Made by a program: the position numbers and the translations under genes. Source: Flavobacterium chryseum (GTDB taxonomy: Bacteria > Bacteroidota > Bacteroidia > Flavobacteriales > Flavobacteriaceae). Taken from it: DNA of 64,000 nt. A model generated the notes under the pieces. That model ran no database searches. It was not told where the DNA came from and worked only from the letters and a program-made list of their open reading frames with translations. Location: assembly GCF_004362015.1 (NCBI RefSeq), contig NZ_SNWW01000007.1, forward strand, positions 1 through 64,000, in the 5' to 3' direction. This document shows positions 49,723 to 59,345 of this stretch, in pieces (within the stretch, counting starts at the first letter, position 1; every line of letters begins with the position of its first letter).

Positions 49723-50436
49723 ATGGGAAGAGCGTTCGAATTTAGAAAAGGAAGAAAAATGAAACGTTGGTCAGCAATGGCTAAAACATTTACCAGAATT
49801 GGTAAAGACATTGTTATGGCTGTTAAAGAAGGTGGCCCTAACCCAGATGCCAATTCTAGATTAAGAGCTGTAATACAAAATGCTAAAGCGGCCAACATGC
49901 CTAAGGACAATGTGGAGCGCGCTATCAAAAATGCAAGTAATAAAGATACTGCCAACTATAAAGAGATTTTGTTTGAAGGATATGCTCCTCACGGAATTGC
50001 CATTTTAATTGAAACAGCATCTGACAATAATAACAGAACCGTAGCTAATATTCGTAGTTATTTTAATAAATGCAACGGAACTATGGGAACTCAGGGTTCT
50101 GTAGAATTCATGTTTGACCATACTTGTAATTTTAGAATTGCAAAAGGAAATCTTGATCCGGAAGAATTAGAATTAGAATTAATTGATTTTGGTGCTGAAG
50201 AGGTTTTTGAAGACGAAGACGGAATCTTAATCTACGCTCCTTTTGGAAGTTTTGGAGCTTTGCAAAAAGAATTAGAAAACAGAGGCTTAGAAATTTTATC
50301 TTCTGGTTTTGAGCGTATTCCACAAATCACAAAAGAACTTACCGAAGCTCAAATTGCTGACGTTGAAAAACTAATTGAAAAAATTGAAGAAGATGATGAT
50401 GTAATGAACGTTTATCATACTATGAAAGAAGAGTAA
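49723..50436 (+). CDS. YebC/PmpR family DNA-binding regulator / translation factor
   Basis: A 237-residue member of the YebC family. The N-terminal helical domain is distinctive: 'MGRAFEFRKGRKMKRW' then 'TRIGKDIVMAVKEGGPNPDAN' and 'NMPKDNVERAIKNA'. The central and C-terminal domains follow, 'YAPHGIAILIETASDNNNRT' and 'GSVEFMFD'. Members bind DNA or act in ribosome-linked translation of proline-rich sequences; the relation differs by subtype and was not resolved here. It is driven by a consensus promoter and ends at a bidirectional terminator. Confidence 0.93.
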   Translation: MGRAFEFRKGRKMKRWSAMAKTFTRIGKDIVMAVKEGGPNPDANSRLRAVIQNAKAANMPKDNVERAIKNASNKDTANYKEILFEGYAPHGIAILIETASDNNNRTVANIRSYFNKCNGTMGTQGSVEFMFDHTCNFRIAKGNLDPEELELELIDFGAEEVFEDEDGILIYAPFGSFGALQKELENRGLEILSSGFERIPQITKELTEAQIADVEKLIEKIEEDDDVMNVYHTMKEE

Positions 50437-50455
50437 TCTTTCTTTAAAATTTAAA

Positions 50456-50501
50456 TGTAAAAAGCCTTCCGAAATTAATTTTTCGGAAGGCTTTTTACAT
50501 T
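50456..50501. terminator. Terminator after the YebC-family gene
   Basis: A near-perfect stem, TGTAAAAAGCCTTCCGAAA with its complement, a 6-base loop and flanking A5/T5 runs. Confidence 0.92.
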
Positions 50502-50555
50502 TAGAAATTTCATGTTTTTCATTGTTTATATATACTCTAAATAGCCCTGCAGACC

Positions 50556-50584
50556 TTGTAAATTCGTTTTATGCTTTATATTTG
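50556..50584 (+). promoter_or_regulatory. Promoter of the small lipoprotein gene
   Basis: TTG (50556-50558), an 18-nt spacer and TATATTTG (50577-50584), followed by the ATG 33 nt downstream. Confidence 0.7.
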
Positions 50585-50616
50585 TAAATTCCAAAGAAAA
50601 AAATAAAAACTAATTT

Positions 50617-50811
50617 ATGAAAACATCCAAATACACAAAAGTAGCCGTAATCATTATGGTAATCTTATTTGTGGTCGTTAGCGCTATAAGCTGTAGTACA
50701 CATGTTCACAGTAGCGGTGGTAGTGGTAAAGTTCCACCAGGACAAGCCAAAAAAATGTCTGGAAGCAAAAGTGCAAAAGCCTATGCTCCAGGACAGCAGA
50801 AAAAACACTAA
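50617..50811 (+). CDS. Small lipoprotein
   Basis: A 64-residue protein with a hydrophobic N-terminal segment (9-24) ending in SAISC, a lipobox with Cys26, then a Gly/Ser/Lys-rich tail containing PPGQAKKMSGSKSAKAYAPG. The tail resembles a group of small flavobacterial proteins of unknown role that have repeated PGQAKK/PGQQKK motifs (sometimes labelled as quinol oxidase subunit in databases, which I cannot support). It has its own promoter and terminator, so it is a free-standing, probably well-expressed gene. Confidence 0.75.
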   Translation: MKTSKYTKVAVIIMVILFVVVSAISCSTHVHSSGGSGKVPPGQAKKMSGSKSAKAYAPGQQKKH

Positions 50812-50816
50812 TCCAA

Positions 50817-50851
50817 GAAAGCCTTCTGAATTCAGAAGGCTTTTTTTTTTA
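50817..50851 (+). terminator. Terminator after the small lipoprotein gene
   Basis: Perfect stem AGAAAGCCTTCTGAA with its complement (GCCTTCTGAATTCAGAAGGC core) and T10. Confidence 0.92.
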
Positions 50852-50926
50852 CAAAAAACTTAATTAATTATTATCCTCAATAAGTAGTACCTACTGTCAA
50901 TCGTCTCTACGTAATTAAAAAATATC

Positions 50927-50955
50927 AACTTCAGAGAAATCTGGAGTTTTTTTTG
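50927..50955 (+). terminator. Orphan terminator-like hairpin ahead of the exported-protein block
   Basis: Stem AACTTCAGA / TCTGGAGTT (one G-T pair), 4-base loop, T8. It lies in the 390-bp gap 50812-51201 and belongs to no adjacent gene. It may be a relic or an upstream attenuator of the block. Confidence 0.6.
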
Positions 50956-51118
50956 TTATAATGTGGAATCCCGTAAAAAATAAATGTTTGGAATGTCTAT
51001 GTTTGTCCAAATTAATCATTTTAACATTTAATGACACAACTGTAAATTATATAAAATTTAAAAGGAAAGATATAATTTTATTTTATAAACAATTCTTTTC
51101 CTGTTAAAAATTATATAA

Positions 51119-51126
51119 TATATTTG
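51119..51126 (+). promoter_or_regulatory. -7 box TATATTTG ahead of the exported-protein block
   Basis: Perfect TAnnTTTG match 76 nt before the TTG start at 51202. The -33 element is poor. The next ORFs to the window end are all on the same strand with no clear internal terminator, so it may drive a very long transcript. Confidence 0.5.
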
Positions 51127-51201
51127 GCTCATTAAGTCGTTAAAAATTTAAATGATTTAATTAAAATATTACCAAATACCACACCAAAACCTACAAAGAC
51201 A

Positions 51202-54200
51202 TTGAAAAAAACTACTCTTAGATTACGCTCTTTCGTATACATTTTAGTTTTATTTACGATCAGTTCAAACTGTTTTTCAAATACTTACACAGATACAATA
51301 AGTAATTCGAAAAAACTTTCATTAGCTAAAAACAACAATACAAAACCTAATTTTCTTCCTGAGAATAATTCGTTCAATTTTATTCAAAATTCTGAAAGTG
51401 AATTTACGAATGAATACCTAAGCAAGAATTTTCCTATTGCAGGCGAAACCAGCGATGATTTAAAAACCGCAATGGCGACTTGTCTTAAAATTGACGAAAG
51501 CGGAAACCTGACAGATGTACTGGAACCAAAAAAATTGTCGATGCTGCCTCTTGGTATCAAAAAGACAATTGGTGGTATACAATATATGTTAGGAATTAGT
51601 AATGCAAAATTCACTCCTGAATATACCGAACTTACAGCTTTCGTTAGAATTATTATACCACAACACGGTGCTGACGGAAAAGCAAAGGAATTATTTTTTG
51701 GAGCAAACAATATTAGACTATCTCATAAAGGAGGTTTAGTTGGCGATACTAACCTGGTTTTATTAGGTGATGTTCCTATCAAAATTAACGGCGAGAATTT
51801 ATTATTGATTCTGAAAGGCGGAATGAATATGAAGACCGGAGTAGTTGAGAATCAAACTTATGTAACTATTGATTGTAATGGATTTAAGGAACTTGGAATA
51901 ACTGCTGATGTGCAGTTTTCAAGAAATCTTTTAGAGCCAGTAAACAATGAATATGTTGCGCTTCCTTCTCCTGCTCTTGTTACCGGGACTTTTAAAACTA
52001 TTGTTTCTAACTGGAACGATATTCTAATTGAGATATCACTACCAAAATTTCAACTAGCTTCTAAAAAAGGTTTTTGTTTTGAATTAAACAAAGCAGTAAT
52101 TGACTTTAGCGATTTACGAAATTCTCAAAGTGTAACATGGCCAAAAGACTATGCTACTAAATATTTAGTACCCGGAAATGAAAATCTTTGGCGAGGTCTT
52201 TATGTACAATCTCTTAAAATAGTTTTACCGGAAGAGTTTAAGAAAAAAGAAAGCAAGGAAAGAATTCGCTTTGAAGCAACCAATTTATTAATAGATCGTA
52301 TGGGTGTTTCCGGAACTTTTTCCGGAAGTAACTTAATTGGTATCGATGAAGGAGATGCATCAGGATGGCAAATGTCTCTTGATACGGTTAGTATAACATT
52401 AGTCGCAAATTCATTGACTGCCGCAAGTTTTGGTGGAGATATTCTTTTACCTCTTTCTGAAAAATCAGCAAGTTGTAATGGAGGCGTACGCTCAGAGTTA
52501 GCTTATAAAGCATTAATTGATCCTGTAAACAATGAATATCTTTTAAATGCGCAGGTAACAAACGGTATATGTTTTCAAGCCTTTAAGGCGAATGCCATTA
52601 TTGAAAAGAACTCTTACATAGAGTTAAAGGTAAAAGATGGTAAATTTTTACCAAAGGCAGTTTTATATGGGACTTTATCTCTAAAAGCCAGTAATAAACC
52701 CGTTACCGCTGCAGAAGCCCAATCGGGAACAAATGCAGATACTAAGGAAACAGTTGATTTTAAAGGAATTATATTCGAAAATTTAATTCTACAAACAGTA
52801 ACTCCATATTTCCGTGCTGATTATTTTGGATATAAAAATATTCAGGGCAAAGACCAAAGTGTTAGTAATTTCCCGGTAACCATTAATGAAATTGCTTTAA
52901 TTGCCACTGACGAAAGCGCCAGCCTGAAGGTTGATCTTGCCATTAATATGATGGAAAATCAATTTACCGGCCAGACTAAATTTTATGTCATTGGAAAATT
53001 TGATAGAGATAAAGGAATTCAGAAATGGAAATACGACCATCTTAAATTTGAACAGATTTCTATTGGTGCCGATTTAGGTGGAATGAAATTAAAAGGAAGC
53101 ATTACCATTATGGATAATGATCCTGTTTACGGCAAAGGATTTAAGGGAATGTTAAGCTGCGATTTTACAGGAGGTATTAAAGTAGAAGCCAATGCTATTT
53201 TTGGATCTATAGATTTTAGATACTGGTATGTTGATGCCATGGTTGATGGTTTAAACATTCCGGCAGGAGCTATTACGTTTAAAGGTTTTGGTGGTGGTGC
53301 TTATTACCACATGAAAAAAGATGGTTTCAGCAATCGATTTGCCGCTTCAGGATCTAATTATGTTCCGGATATCGATTCAGGTCTTGGTGTAAAAGCCATG
53401 ATTAAATTTGCAGGAACTGCAACGGCCGATGCTTTTTGGGGTGGTGCAGGTTTTGAAATTGCTTTTAACAGCAAAGGAGGAATTAACCGAATTAGTATTT
53501 ATGGTGAAGGCCACGTTATGCAGACTTTTGAAATTCCTGGTGCAAGTGAATTAACTGATGCCTTAAAAGCGGTGACAGAAAATGAATCTTTAATGGGTAA
53601 GATAGCTGTTGAAGCTTTGAAAACATCTGATTTATCAAAAGCAGCTCAAGAATTATATCCTAATGATGTAGAAGCTTCTATGGGTATTAATGCGTTTGCT
53701 GCAATAGAATATGACTTTAGAGCCAAGACATTACACGGTTCATTCGATTTATATATATCTACTCCTGGGGGGTTCATACAAGGGCGTGCGTCAGGAAACA
53801 GAGCCGGATGGGCTGTGCTACATTTTGGTCCGGATAAATGGTATGTCCGCGCGGGTACTCCTACTGATCGATTAGGAATAAAACTAGCAATTGGATCTTT
53901 TGAAGTGGAAGCTGGTGGTTATTTTATGATGGGAGATGATATTCCTGCAAGTCCGCCTCCGCCTGCTATTGTTGCTACATTATTAGGTGTTGATGTTGCT
54001 ACACTCGATTATATGCGAGATGAAAATAGTATTGCATCTGGTAAAGGATTCGCTTTTGGATCAGATTTTAGTCTAAAAACAGGAAATATGACATTTCTTG
54101 CGTTCTATGCTAATTTTCAATGTGGATTTGGATTTGATATCATGGTGAAAGATTATGGTGAGGCACAATGTAAAGGATCAGGGCAAATTGGTATTGATGG

Positions 54201-55893
54201 CTGGTATGCTAACGGACAGTCATATGCTTATATGCAGGGAGAAATGGGGATTAATATTAAATTATTTTTTGTTAGAAAGAAAATTTCAATCATGAAAGGT
54301 GGGGGTGCAGTTTTATTACAGGCAAAACTACCAAATCCGGTATGGATTCGAGGTTATATGGCAGGTTATTTTGATATCTTGGGAGGAGCAATTAAAGGTA
54401 GTTTCAGATTTAAACTGGAATTTGGAAAACAATGCGAATTTGTAAATGATGCACCTTTAGGCGGATTAAAATCTATCGCTGATATAACTCCTTCTGAAGC
54501 GGCAAAAGATGTTGATGTATTTACAATTCCTCAAGTTGGATTTAATGTACCTATTGAGAAAAATTTTAATCTTGAAGAAGATAGCGGTGTAAGGACTTAT
54601 AAATTAAAACTGGAAGAATATACTATTAAAAAAGATGGTGTTGCTATCCCTGGAGAAATGGTCTGGAATCAAACCAAGGACTTACTAAGCTTTACATCTA
54701 CGGATGTATTACCACCAAACTCTAATTTAGTGTTAACCGTAAAAGTAAGCTTTCAGGAATATGTAAATGGAACATGGAAAACTGTTATGGATAACGGACA
54801 GATTGCTACAGAAACTGAAACAAGAAATTTCGTGACCGGCACGGCACCAAATAATATTCCTGTAAATAATATTTCTTATTCTTATCCTGTTTTTGATCAA
54901 AAATATGTTTATCAGAATGAATCTAAAAAGGCTTACATCGTATTAAAACAGGGACAGCCTTATTTGTTTGAGCTAAAACCAGGTCAGTCACAACAGGCAT
55001 TTTATAAAACAGGAGATAATACTGCTACGGGTTTAATAAGTTATAATAACGCTGATAAAAAGGTTAGCATCGATCTGCCAGTTTTACAGACATCAAAATC
55101 ATATAACATGACTTTGATGACTTTGGAAACAAAAACGGATGCTAATGCAAATTTATCTCAAAATTACGAATCTCAAAATCTTGGAGAAAATGTAAATGTG
55201 GAGATGAAGAGTAATACTTTAAATGCAACTGTAACAAGCGGTGAAGGTGTAGAATTATTACAATATAAGTTTAATACCAGCCAGTATAATACGTTTAAAG
55301 AAAAATTAGCAGCCAAAAAACCAAAACAAACATTGGTAGAAATCATTTATTCTGATGTACATGCTTTACAGTCGTTAAATAATTCAACAGAACCTTTTGA
55401 CGAAATCGAAATTATTGGAAATATCAAAACACTTAATATTCCATTAGTAGATGTAGAAGCAATATTGGATGACAATTATTATAAAAATGAAATATTTCCT
55501 TTAATATATGCAGGATATCCTTTAGAAGCAGATTTAACACTAGACAGAGCAGATGTGAAACTTGGAATTCCTCCGATAAGAGGAGTCGAAGTGTTAGCAT
55601 GGTATCAGGATTACATTTTAAACAATCCAAATAGTTTTATGTTAAAAGAATATTTGCCTTACCGATATAATCTTCCATTTTATTACAAAGCTGATTTTGT
55701 TAATTTAAGATATAAGGTTGTAAATAAATATCTGAATACTCTAAATCAGTCGATGATAACAAAATACAATTACATTATAAACGGACAATTTCCTTATATC
55801 AAACAAGGTAATTATAACATTAAATTGAACTATGTACTACCAGGTGGCCAATTAGGTACAAGCTCAACTTTTACATTCAACAAATTAAACTAG
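51202..55893 (+). CDS. Very large exported protein of unknown function
   Basis: A 1563-residue protein starting with TTG and a signal peptide (about 1-26, ending SNCFS). I do not recognise a family. Most of it is beta-rich: many repeats of short strands ending in Gly/Asn turns ('GGDILLPLSEKSASCNGGV', 'FKGFGGGAYYHMKKDGFS', 'GAIKGSFRFKLEFGKQCEF'), with 10 or more cysteines in pairs. After about 1100 come segments resembling Ig-like strands ('VFTIPQVGFNVPIEKNFNLE') and finally a predicted alpha/beta tail (about 1420-1563). There is no T9SS C-terminal domain. It is 1 nt ahead of the FnIII gene and likely operon leader. Confidence 0.75.
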   Translation: MKKTTLRLRSFVYILVLFTISSNCFSNTYTDTISNSKKLSLAKNNNTKPNFLPENNSFNFIQNSESEFTNEYLSKNFPIAGETSDDLKTAMATCLKIDESGNLTDVLEPKKLSMLPLGIKKTIGGIQYMLGISNAKFTPEYTELTAFVRIIIPQHGADGKAKELFFGANNIRLSHKGGLVGDTNLVLLGDVPIKINGENLLLILKGGMNMKTGVVENQTYVTIDCNGFKELGITADVQFSRNLLEPVNNEYVALPSPALVTGTFKTIVSNWNDILIEISLPKFQLASKKGFCFELNKAVIDFSDLRNSQSVTWPKDYATKYLVPGNENLWRGLYVQSLKIVLPEEFKKKESKERIRFEATNLLIDRMGVSGTFSGSNLIGIDEGDASGWQMSLDTVSITLVANSLTAASFGGDILLPLSEKSASCNGGVRSELAYKALIDPVNNEYLLNAQVTNGICFQAFKANAIIEKNSYIELKVKDGKFLPKAVLYGTLSLKASNKPVTAAEAQSGTNADTKETVDFKGIIFENLILQTVTPYFRADYFGYKNIQGKDQSVSNFPVTINEIALIATDESASLKVDLAINMMENQFTGQTKFYVIGKFDRDKGIQKWKYDHLKFEQISIGADLGGMKLKGSITIMDNDPVYGKGFKGMLSCDFTGGIKVEANAIFGSIDFRYWYVDAMVDGLNIPAGAITFKGFGGGAYYHMKKDGFSNRFAASGSNYVPDIDSGLGVKAMIKFAGTATADAFWGGAGFEIAFNSKGGINRISIYGEGHVMQTFEIPGASELTDALKAVTENESLMGKIAVEALKTSDLSKAAQELYPNDVEASMGINAFAAIEYDFRAKTLHGSFDLYISTPGGFIQGRASGNRAGWAVLHFGPDKWYVRAGTPTDRLGIKLAIGSFEVEAGGYFMMGDDIPASPPPPAIVATLLGVDVATLDYMRDENSIASGKGFAFGSDFSLKTGNMTFLAFYANFQCGFGFDIMVKDYGEAQCKGSGQIGIDGWYANGQSYAYMQGEMGINIKLFFVRKKISIMKGGGAVLLQAKLPNPVWIRGYMAGYFDILGGAIKGSFRFKLEFGKQCEFVNDAPLGGLKSIADITPSEAAKDVDVFTIPQVGFNVPIEKNFNLEEDSGVRTYKLKLEEYTIKKDGVAIPGEMVWNQTKDLLSFTSTDVLPPNSNLVLTVKVSFQEYVNGTWKTVMDNGQIATETETRNFVTGTAPNNIPVNNISYSYPVFDQKYVYQNESKKAYIVLKQGQPYLFELKPGQSQQAFYKTGDNTATGLISYNNADKKVSIDLPVLQTSKSYNMTLMTLETKTDANANLSQNYESQNLGENVNVEMKSNTLNATVTSGEGVELLQYKFNTSQYNTFKEKLAAKKPKQTLVEIIYSDVHALQSLNNSTEPFDEIEIIGNIKTLNIPLVDVEAILDDNYYKNEIFPLIYAGYPLEADLTLDRADVKLGIPPIRGVEVLAWYQDYILNNPNSFMLKEYLPYRYNLPFYYKADFVNLRYKVVNKYLNTLNQSMITKYNYIINGQFPYIKQGNYNIKLNYVLPGGQLGTSSTFTFNKLN

Positions 55894-55894
55894 C

Positions 55895-57970
55895 ATGAAA
55901 TTCAAATTTTTAATTATACTTGTTTTTATATTCACAACTAACGGCTTTTCTCAAAATAAGGGAGAAACGATTACTGGTGTAGAAAAAAAACCGGAAATAC
56001 AAGTTATTGCAAGAGTACAAAAAGATAAAATTTTATTGCGTTGGGCTGTTACAAATCCATTGGCCTGGAAAAAATTAAATAAATATGGATATTCTGTGGA
56101 AAGGTACACGGTTACCAGAGATAATAAAACCCTAACTAATCCTGAAAAAGTTGTTTTATCTAAAGTTTTAAAACCGGAGCCTTTGGAAACTTGGGAAAAG
56201 CTAATTGAAACCAATGACAATGCAGCAATTGTTGCACAAGGAATTTATGGCGAAGAATTTACTGTAACAGGAAAAGATAATTTAGAATCGATTGTCAACC
56301 TTTCTGAAGAAATGGAACAACGCTTTACTTTTGCCTTATATAGTGCTGATAAAGATTTTGAAATTGCAAAAAAAGCAGGTTTGGGATTTGAAGATACAAC
56401 TGCTAAAATAAATGAGAAGTATGCATACAGAATTTCATCAAATGTGCCTGAAACAGAATTAAGCATTGATTATGGTGGAATATTTGTAGGGTTAAAAGAA
56501 TATGAGCCGTTGCCAAAACCAATGGATTTTACAGCACATTTTACAGATAACAGCACTATGCTAAGCTGGAATTTTAAAATATTAGCTCACGCTTACGGAA
56601 GTTATTATATAGAACGCTCGACAGATAAAGTGAAATTTGAAAGGATTACTGATAAGCCCTATACTAGTTTGAATCAAAAAAATGCAAATAATAATCGTAT
56701 TTTTTATGTAGATTCAATCGCAAACAATACTTCATACAGTTATAGAATTCAGGGGATTTCTCCTTTTGGAGAACTTAGTCCTTATTCTGACATTGTTACT
56801 GGAAAAAGCAAGGCTTTATTAAAATATGTACCTCATCTTACTGTAAAAGAATTTAAAGATGATACAACTGTAAATTTAATTTGGGAATTCCCTGAAGAAG
56901 GTAATAATGAAATTTCAGGTTTTGAGCTTAAGCGTTCTGAACAGGATGACGATAAATACTCAACGGTAATAAAAAACATCCCTGCTAAATCGCGAAATGT
57001 GGTCTTCGATAAATTACTACCTACCAATTATTTTACTATTACCGCGATTGGTAAGAATGGAAACAGCAGAACCTCTTTTCCAATGTTAGTACAACCTGTA
57101 GACTCAATTCAACCAGCCAAACCAATTGGTTTAAAAGGAGTTATTGACAGTTTAGGAGTTGTAAAACTTACATGGACACATAATAAAGAAAAAGATCTTT
57201 TAGGATATCGTATTTATAGAGGAAATGTTGCCGAAGAAGAATTTAGTCAGGTAACCATTAGTCCAAGTGAACCAAACACTTTTGAGGATAAAGTATTAAT
57301 TAAAAACTTAAATCCTAAAGTATATTATAAAATTATTGCTGTTGATTATCGTTACAATATGTCCGAGTTTTCAGAAACGTTAGTCCTGAAAAAACCAGAT
57401 GTAATTCCTCCTGCTTCACCTGTTTTTATGAATTATGAAATAAAAGAAGGTGCAATTTTTCTGGAATGGGCGAATAGTCAAAGCGAGGATGTAGCAGTAC
57501 ATCAATTGTACCGTAAAGAAGATGATCAAAAAGAATGGAAATTAGTTCTAGAAACAAAAGATAAAGAAGAAAAATTTCAGGATAAAACTGCTCTTGAAGG
57601 GCATACTTATACGTACGCTATTTTTGCAAAAGATGAAAGTAAATTAGTATCTAATCCTTCACCTGAAATACATTTATTTGTGCCTAAGTATTCTGTAATG
57701 CCATCTGTAAAAGGATTTTTTGCGCAAGCTAATAAAATCACGAACACTATCGATTTGTCTTGGGAATACTCAAACAATACTGTCGATAGTTTCGAAATTT
57801 ATAAGGCATCAGATAAAGATCCTTTGCAATTAATTCAGGTTGTAGTTGGAAAAACAAAACGCTTGTCTGACCCAACAATTGCTATCAACACTACTTATAA
57901 ATATGGTATCAGAGCTGTATTTAAAGACGGAAGAACATCTCAAATGGAATTTTATACTGTTAAATTTTAA
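55895..57970 (+). CDS. Exported fibronectin type III domain protein
   Basis: A 691-residue protein with a signal peptide (1-20, ending NGFSQ). Residues about 30-200 are a distinct N-terminal domain. From ~205 there are five or so FnIII-like domains, each with an 'L-x-W-...' first strand and a 'Y.Y.I.A' last strand: 'TMLSWNFKILAHAYGSYYIE', 'TVNLIWEFPEEGNNEISGF', 'VKLTWTHNKEKDLLGYRIYR', 'IFLEWANSQSEDVAVHQLYR', 'IDLSWEYSNNTVDSFEIYK'. Such proteins bind sugars or proteins at the cell surface. No C-terminal sorting domain. It directly follows the 1563-residue gene. Confidence 0.85.
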   Translation: MKFKFLIILVFIFTTNGFSQNKGETITGVEKKPEIQVIARVQKDKILLRWAVTNPLAWKKLNKYGYSVERYTVTRDNKTLTNPEKVVLSKVLKPEPLETWEKLIETNDNAAIVAQGIYGEEFTVTGKDNLESIVNLSEEMEQRFTFALYSADKDFEIAKKAGLGFEDTTAKINEKYAYRISSNVPETELSIDYGGIFVGLKEYEPLPKPMDFTAHFTDNSTMLSWNFKILAHAYGSYYIERSTDKVKFERITDKPYTSLNQKNANNNRIFYVDSIANNTSYSYRIQGISPFGELSPYSDIVTGKSKALLKYVPHLTVKEFKDDTTVNLIWEFPEEGNNEISGFELKRSEQDDDKYSTVIKNIPAKSRNVVFDKLLPTNYFTITAIGKNGNSRTSFPMLVQPVDSIQPAKPIGLKGVIDSLGVVKLTWTHNKEKDLLGYRIYRGNVAEEEFSQVTISPSEPNTFEDKVLIKNLNPKVYYKIIAVDYRYNMSEFSETLVLKKPDVIPPASPVFMNYEIKEGAIFLEWANSQSEDVAVHQLYRKEDDQKEWKLVLETKDKEEKFQDKTALEGHTYTYAIFAKDESKLVSNPSPEIHLFVPKYSVMPSVKGFFAQANKITNTIDLSWEYSNNTVDSFEIYKASDKDPLQLIQVVVGKTKRLSDPTIAINTTYKYGIRAVFKDGRTSQMEFYTVKF

Positions 57971-58019
57971 TCTATGAAAATGCTATATTTCGATTACGAA
58001 TATTAGAAATAAAACCATT

Positions 58020-59345
58020 ATGAAAAAAATATACTTGATGCTTATTGTCATTTTATCTGTCAGCTCTTATGGGCAGTCATTTAATATGGAATCTACAGGA
58101 TACTTAGCTAACGCTGCTCCTTCCTGCATTACTTATGGCCACTTTGATTATTATTTTTTTGCATACGGTATTGGATCAAATGATCATAATTTTAGTTCTA
58201 CTATTCCTGGCTTAAGTGAATTTACAATAGATAAAATACCAAATCTTCCAGCATCAACTATTGATATATCTATGTTTTTAAAGCAAATAGATTGTATGAA
58301 CCCTGTAAAAGTTTTTGTGAATAGTAAGAGTTTTAAAAAAACAATAGTACAATTAATAACCGGTGATTGGGATTGGAACGTTTCTAGTGGAGATATGAGT
58401 TTTCCTGTAGGATACAAGACAACAAAATTTACACCGATAGGTATGAGTCTGGCATCAAATATTAGTACTGTATGCTCTGGCTCTCAATTAGATTTTTTAA
58501 TTGTATCTCCAGCTGGTTTCCAAAAAGAAGTTTATCATTGGCAATATTCCTTAGACAATAAAGCAACGTGGAAAGACGCGGTAAATTTAATGGATCAGTC
58601 TGAAATTAACAATACTCAAATACCTCAATTTACAATTCAACAGATTTTAGGTAATGAGCATGAGAAATATTTTGACAAGCAAATATTCTTCAGACTTGGC
58701 TATAGGCAAGACAGGCCATTTACAAATTCTGTAGCAGTAACTTATTTATCATGTGCGCCTGTAGCAGAATATATAAATTATGAAGCGCCCCAATGTAAAG
58801 GAGATAATATTCAGAAAATTGAAGTTTTTTTTGATAGAAAATTAAAGGATGGTGAGGATTTAAGCATTATTTATGTAATGAATACAGATCCTATGAAAAC
58901 TACTCCACGTTTTCAAAATACTGCATTAGTTACCTCATTTATTTTAGATCCGGCAACTAATTTGTATAAATACTCCTTTCCAAATTTAGGGGAAGCATTA
59001 GAAAACGGAAACTTTTATACTGTAAAGTATCAGGCACGATTAAACGGACAGCCGATGGGTTCCCTCCAGGTTTCCCAACAACCTTTCCAGTATATTGACC
59101 CTGCAAAAATGCAATTTAAAATAACGGGACAAACTCAGCCAACTTGTTTTGGTGCAGAAGATGCAACAATTGATATTGAAATTTTAAGTGGAGAATCACC
59201 TTATAATTTTTATGTAGATAATGTTTTAAGGGCAGCATCTAAAATTGACAATTTACACTATAGGATAATAGATTTAAAAGCAAATGCAATAGAGTATAAA
59301 ATTAAAGTAACAGACAAAAATGATTGTATTGAAAAAGTATATTAA
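58020..59345 (+). CDS. Exported SprB-repeat protein, paralogue 1 of 4 (central module A)
   Basis: A 441-residue exported protein (signal peptide 1-19, ending YGQS). It has an N-terminal module different from the other three, then an Ig-like segment around 'EVYHWQYSLDNKATW' (about 176-190), central module A (about 247-352, 'EAPQCKGDNIQKIEVFFDRK'), and a final SprB-type repeat (about 362-441; 'QPTCFGAEDATIDIEILSGE' and 'VTDKNDCIEK'). The same architecture appears in paralogue 3. It stops within the SprB repeat with no C-terminal sorting domain. Its last 26 nt overlap the next gene. Confidence 0.8.
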   Translation: MKKIYLMLIVILSVSSYGQSFNMESTGYLANAAPSCITYGHFDYYFFAYGIGSNDHNFSSTIPGLSEFTIDKIPNLPASTIDISMFLKQIDCMNPVKVFVNSKSFKKTIVQLITGDWDWNVSSGDMSFPVGYKTTKFTPIGMSLASNISTVCSGSQLDFLIVSPAGFQKEVYHWQYSLDNKATWKDAVNLMDQSEINNTQIPQFTIQQILGNEHEKYFDKQIFFRLGYRQDRPFTNSVAVTYLSCAPVAEYINYEAPQCKGDNIQKIEVFFDRKLKDGEDLSIIYVMNTDPMKTTPRFQNTALVTSFILDPATNLYKYSFPNLGEALENGNFYTVKYQARLNGQPMGSLQVSQQPFQYIDPAKMQFKITGQTQPTCFGAEDATIDIEILSGESPYNFYVDNVLRAASKIDNLHYRIIDLKANAIEYKIKVTDKNDCIEKVY

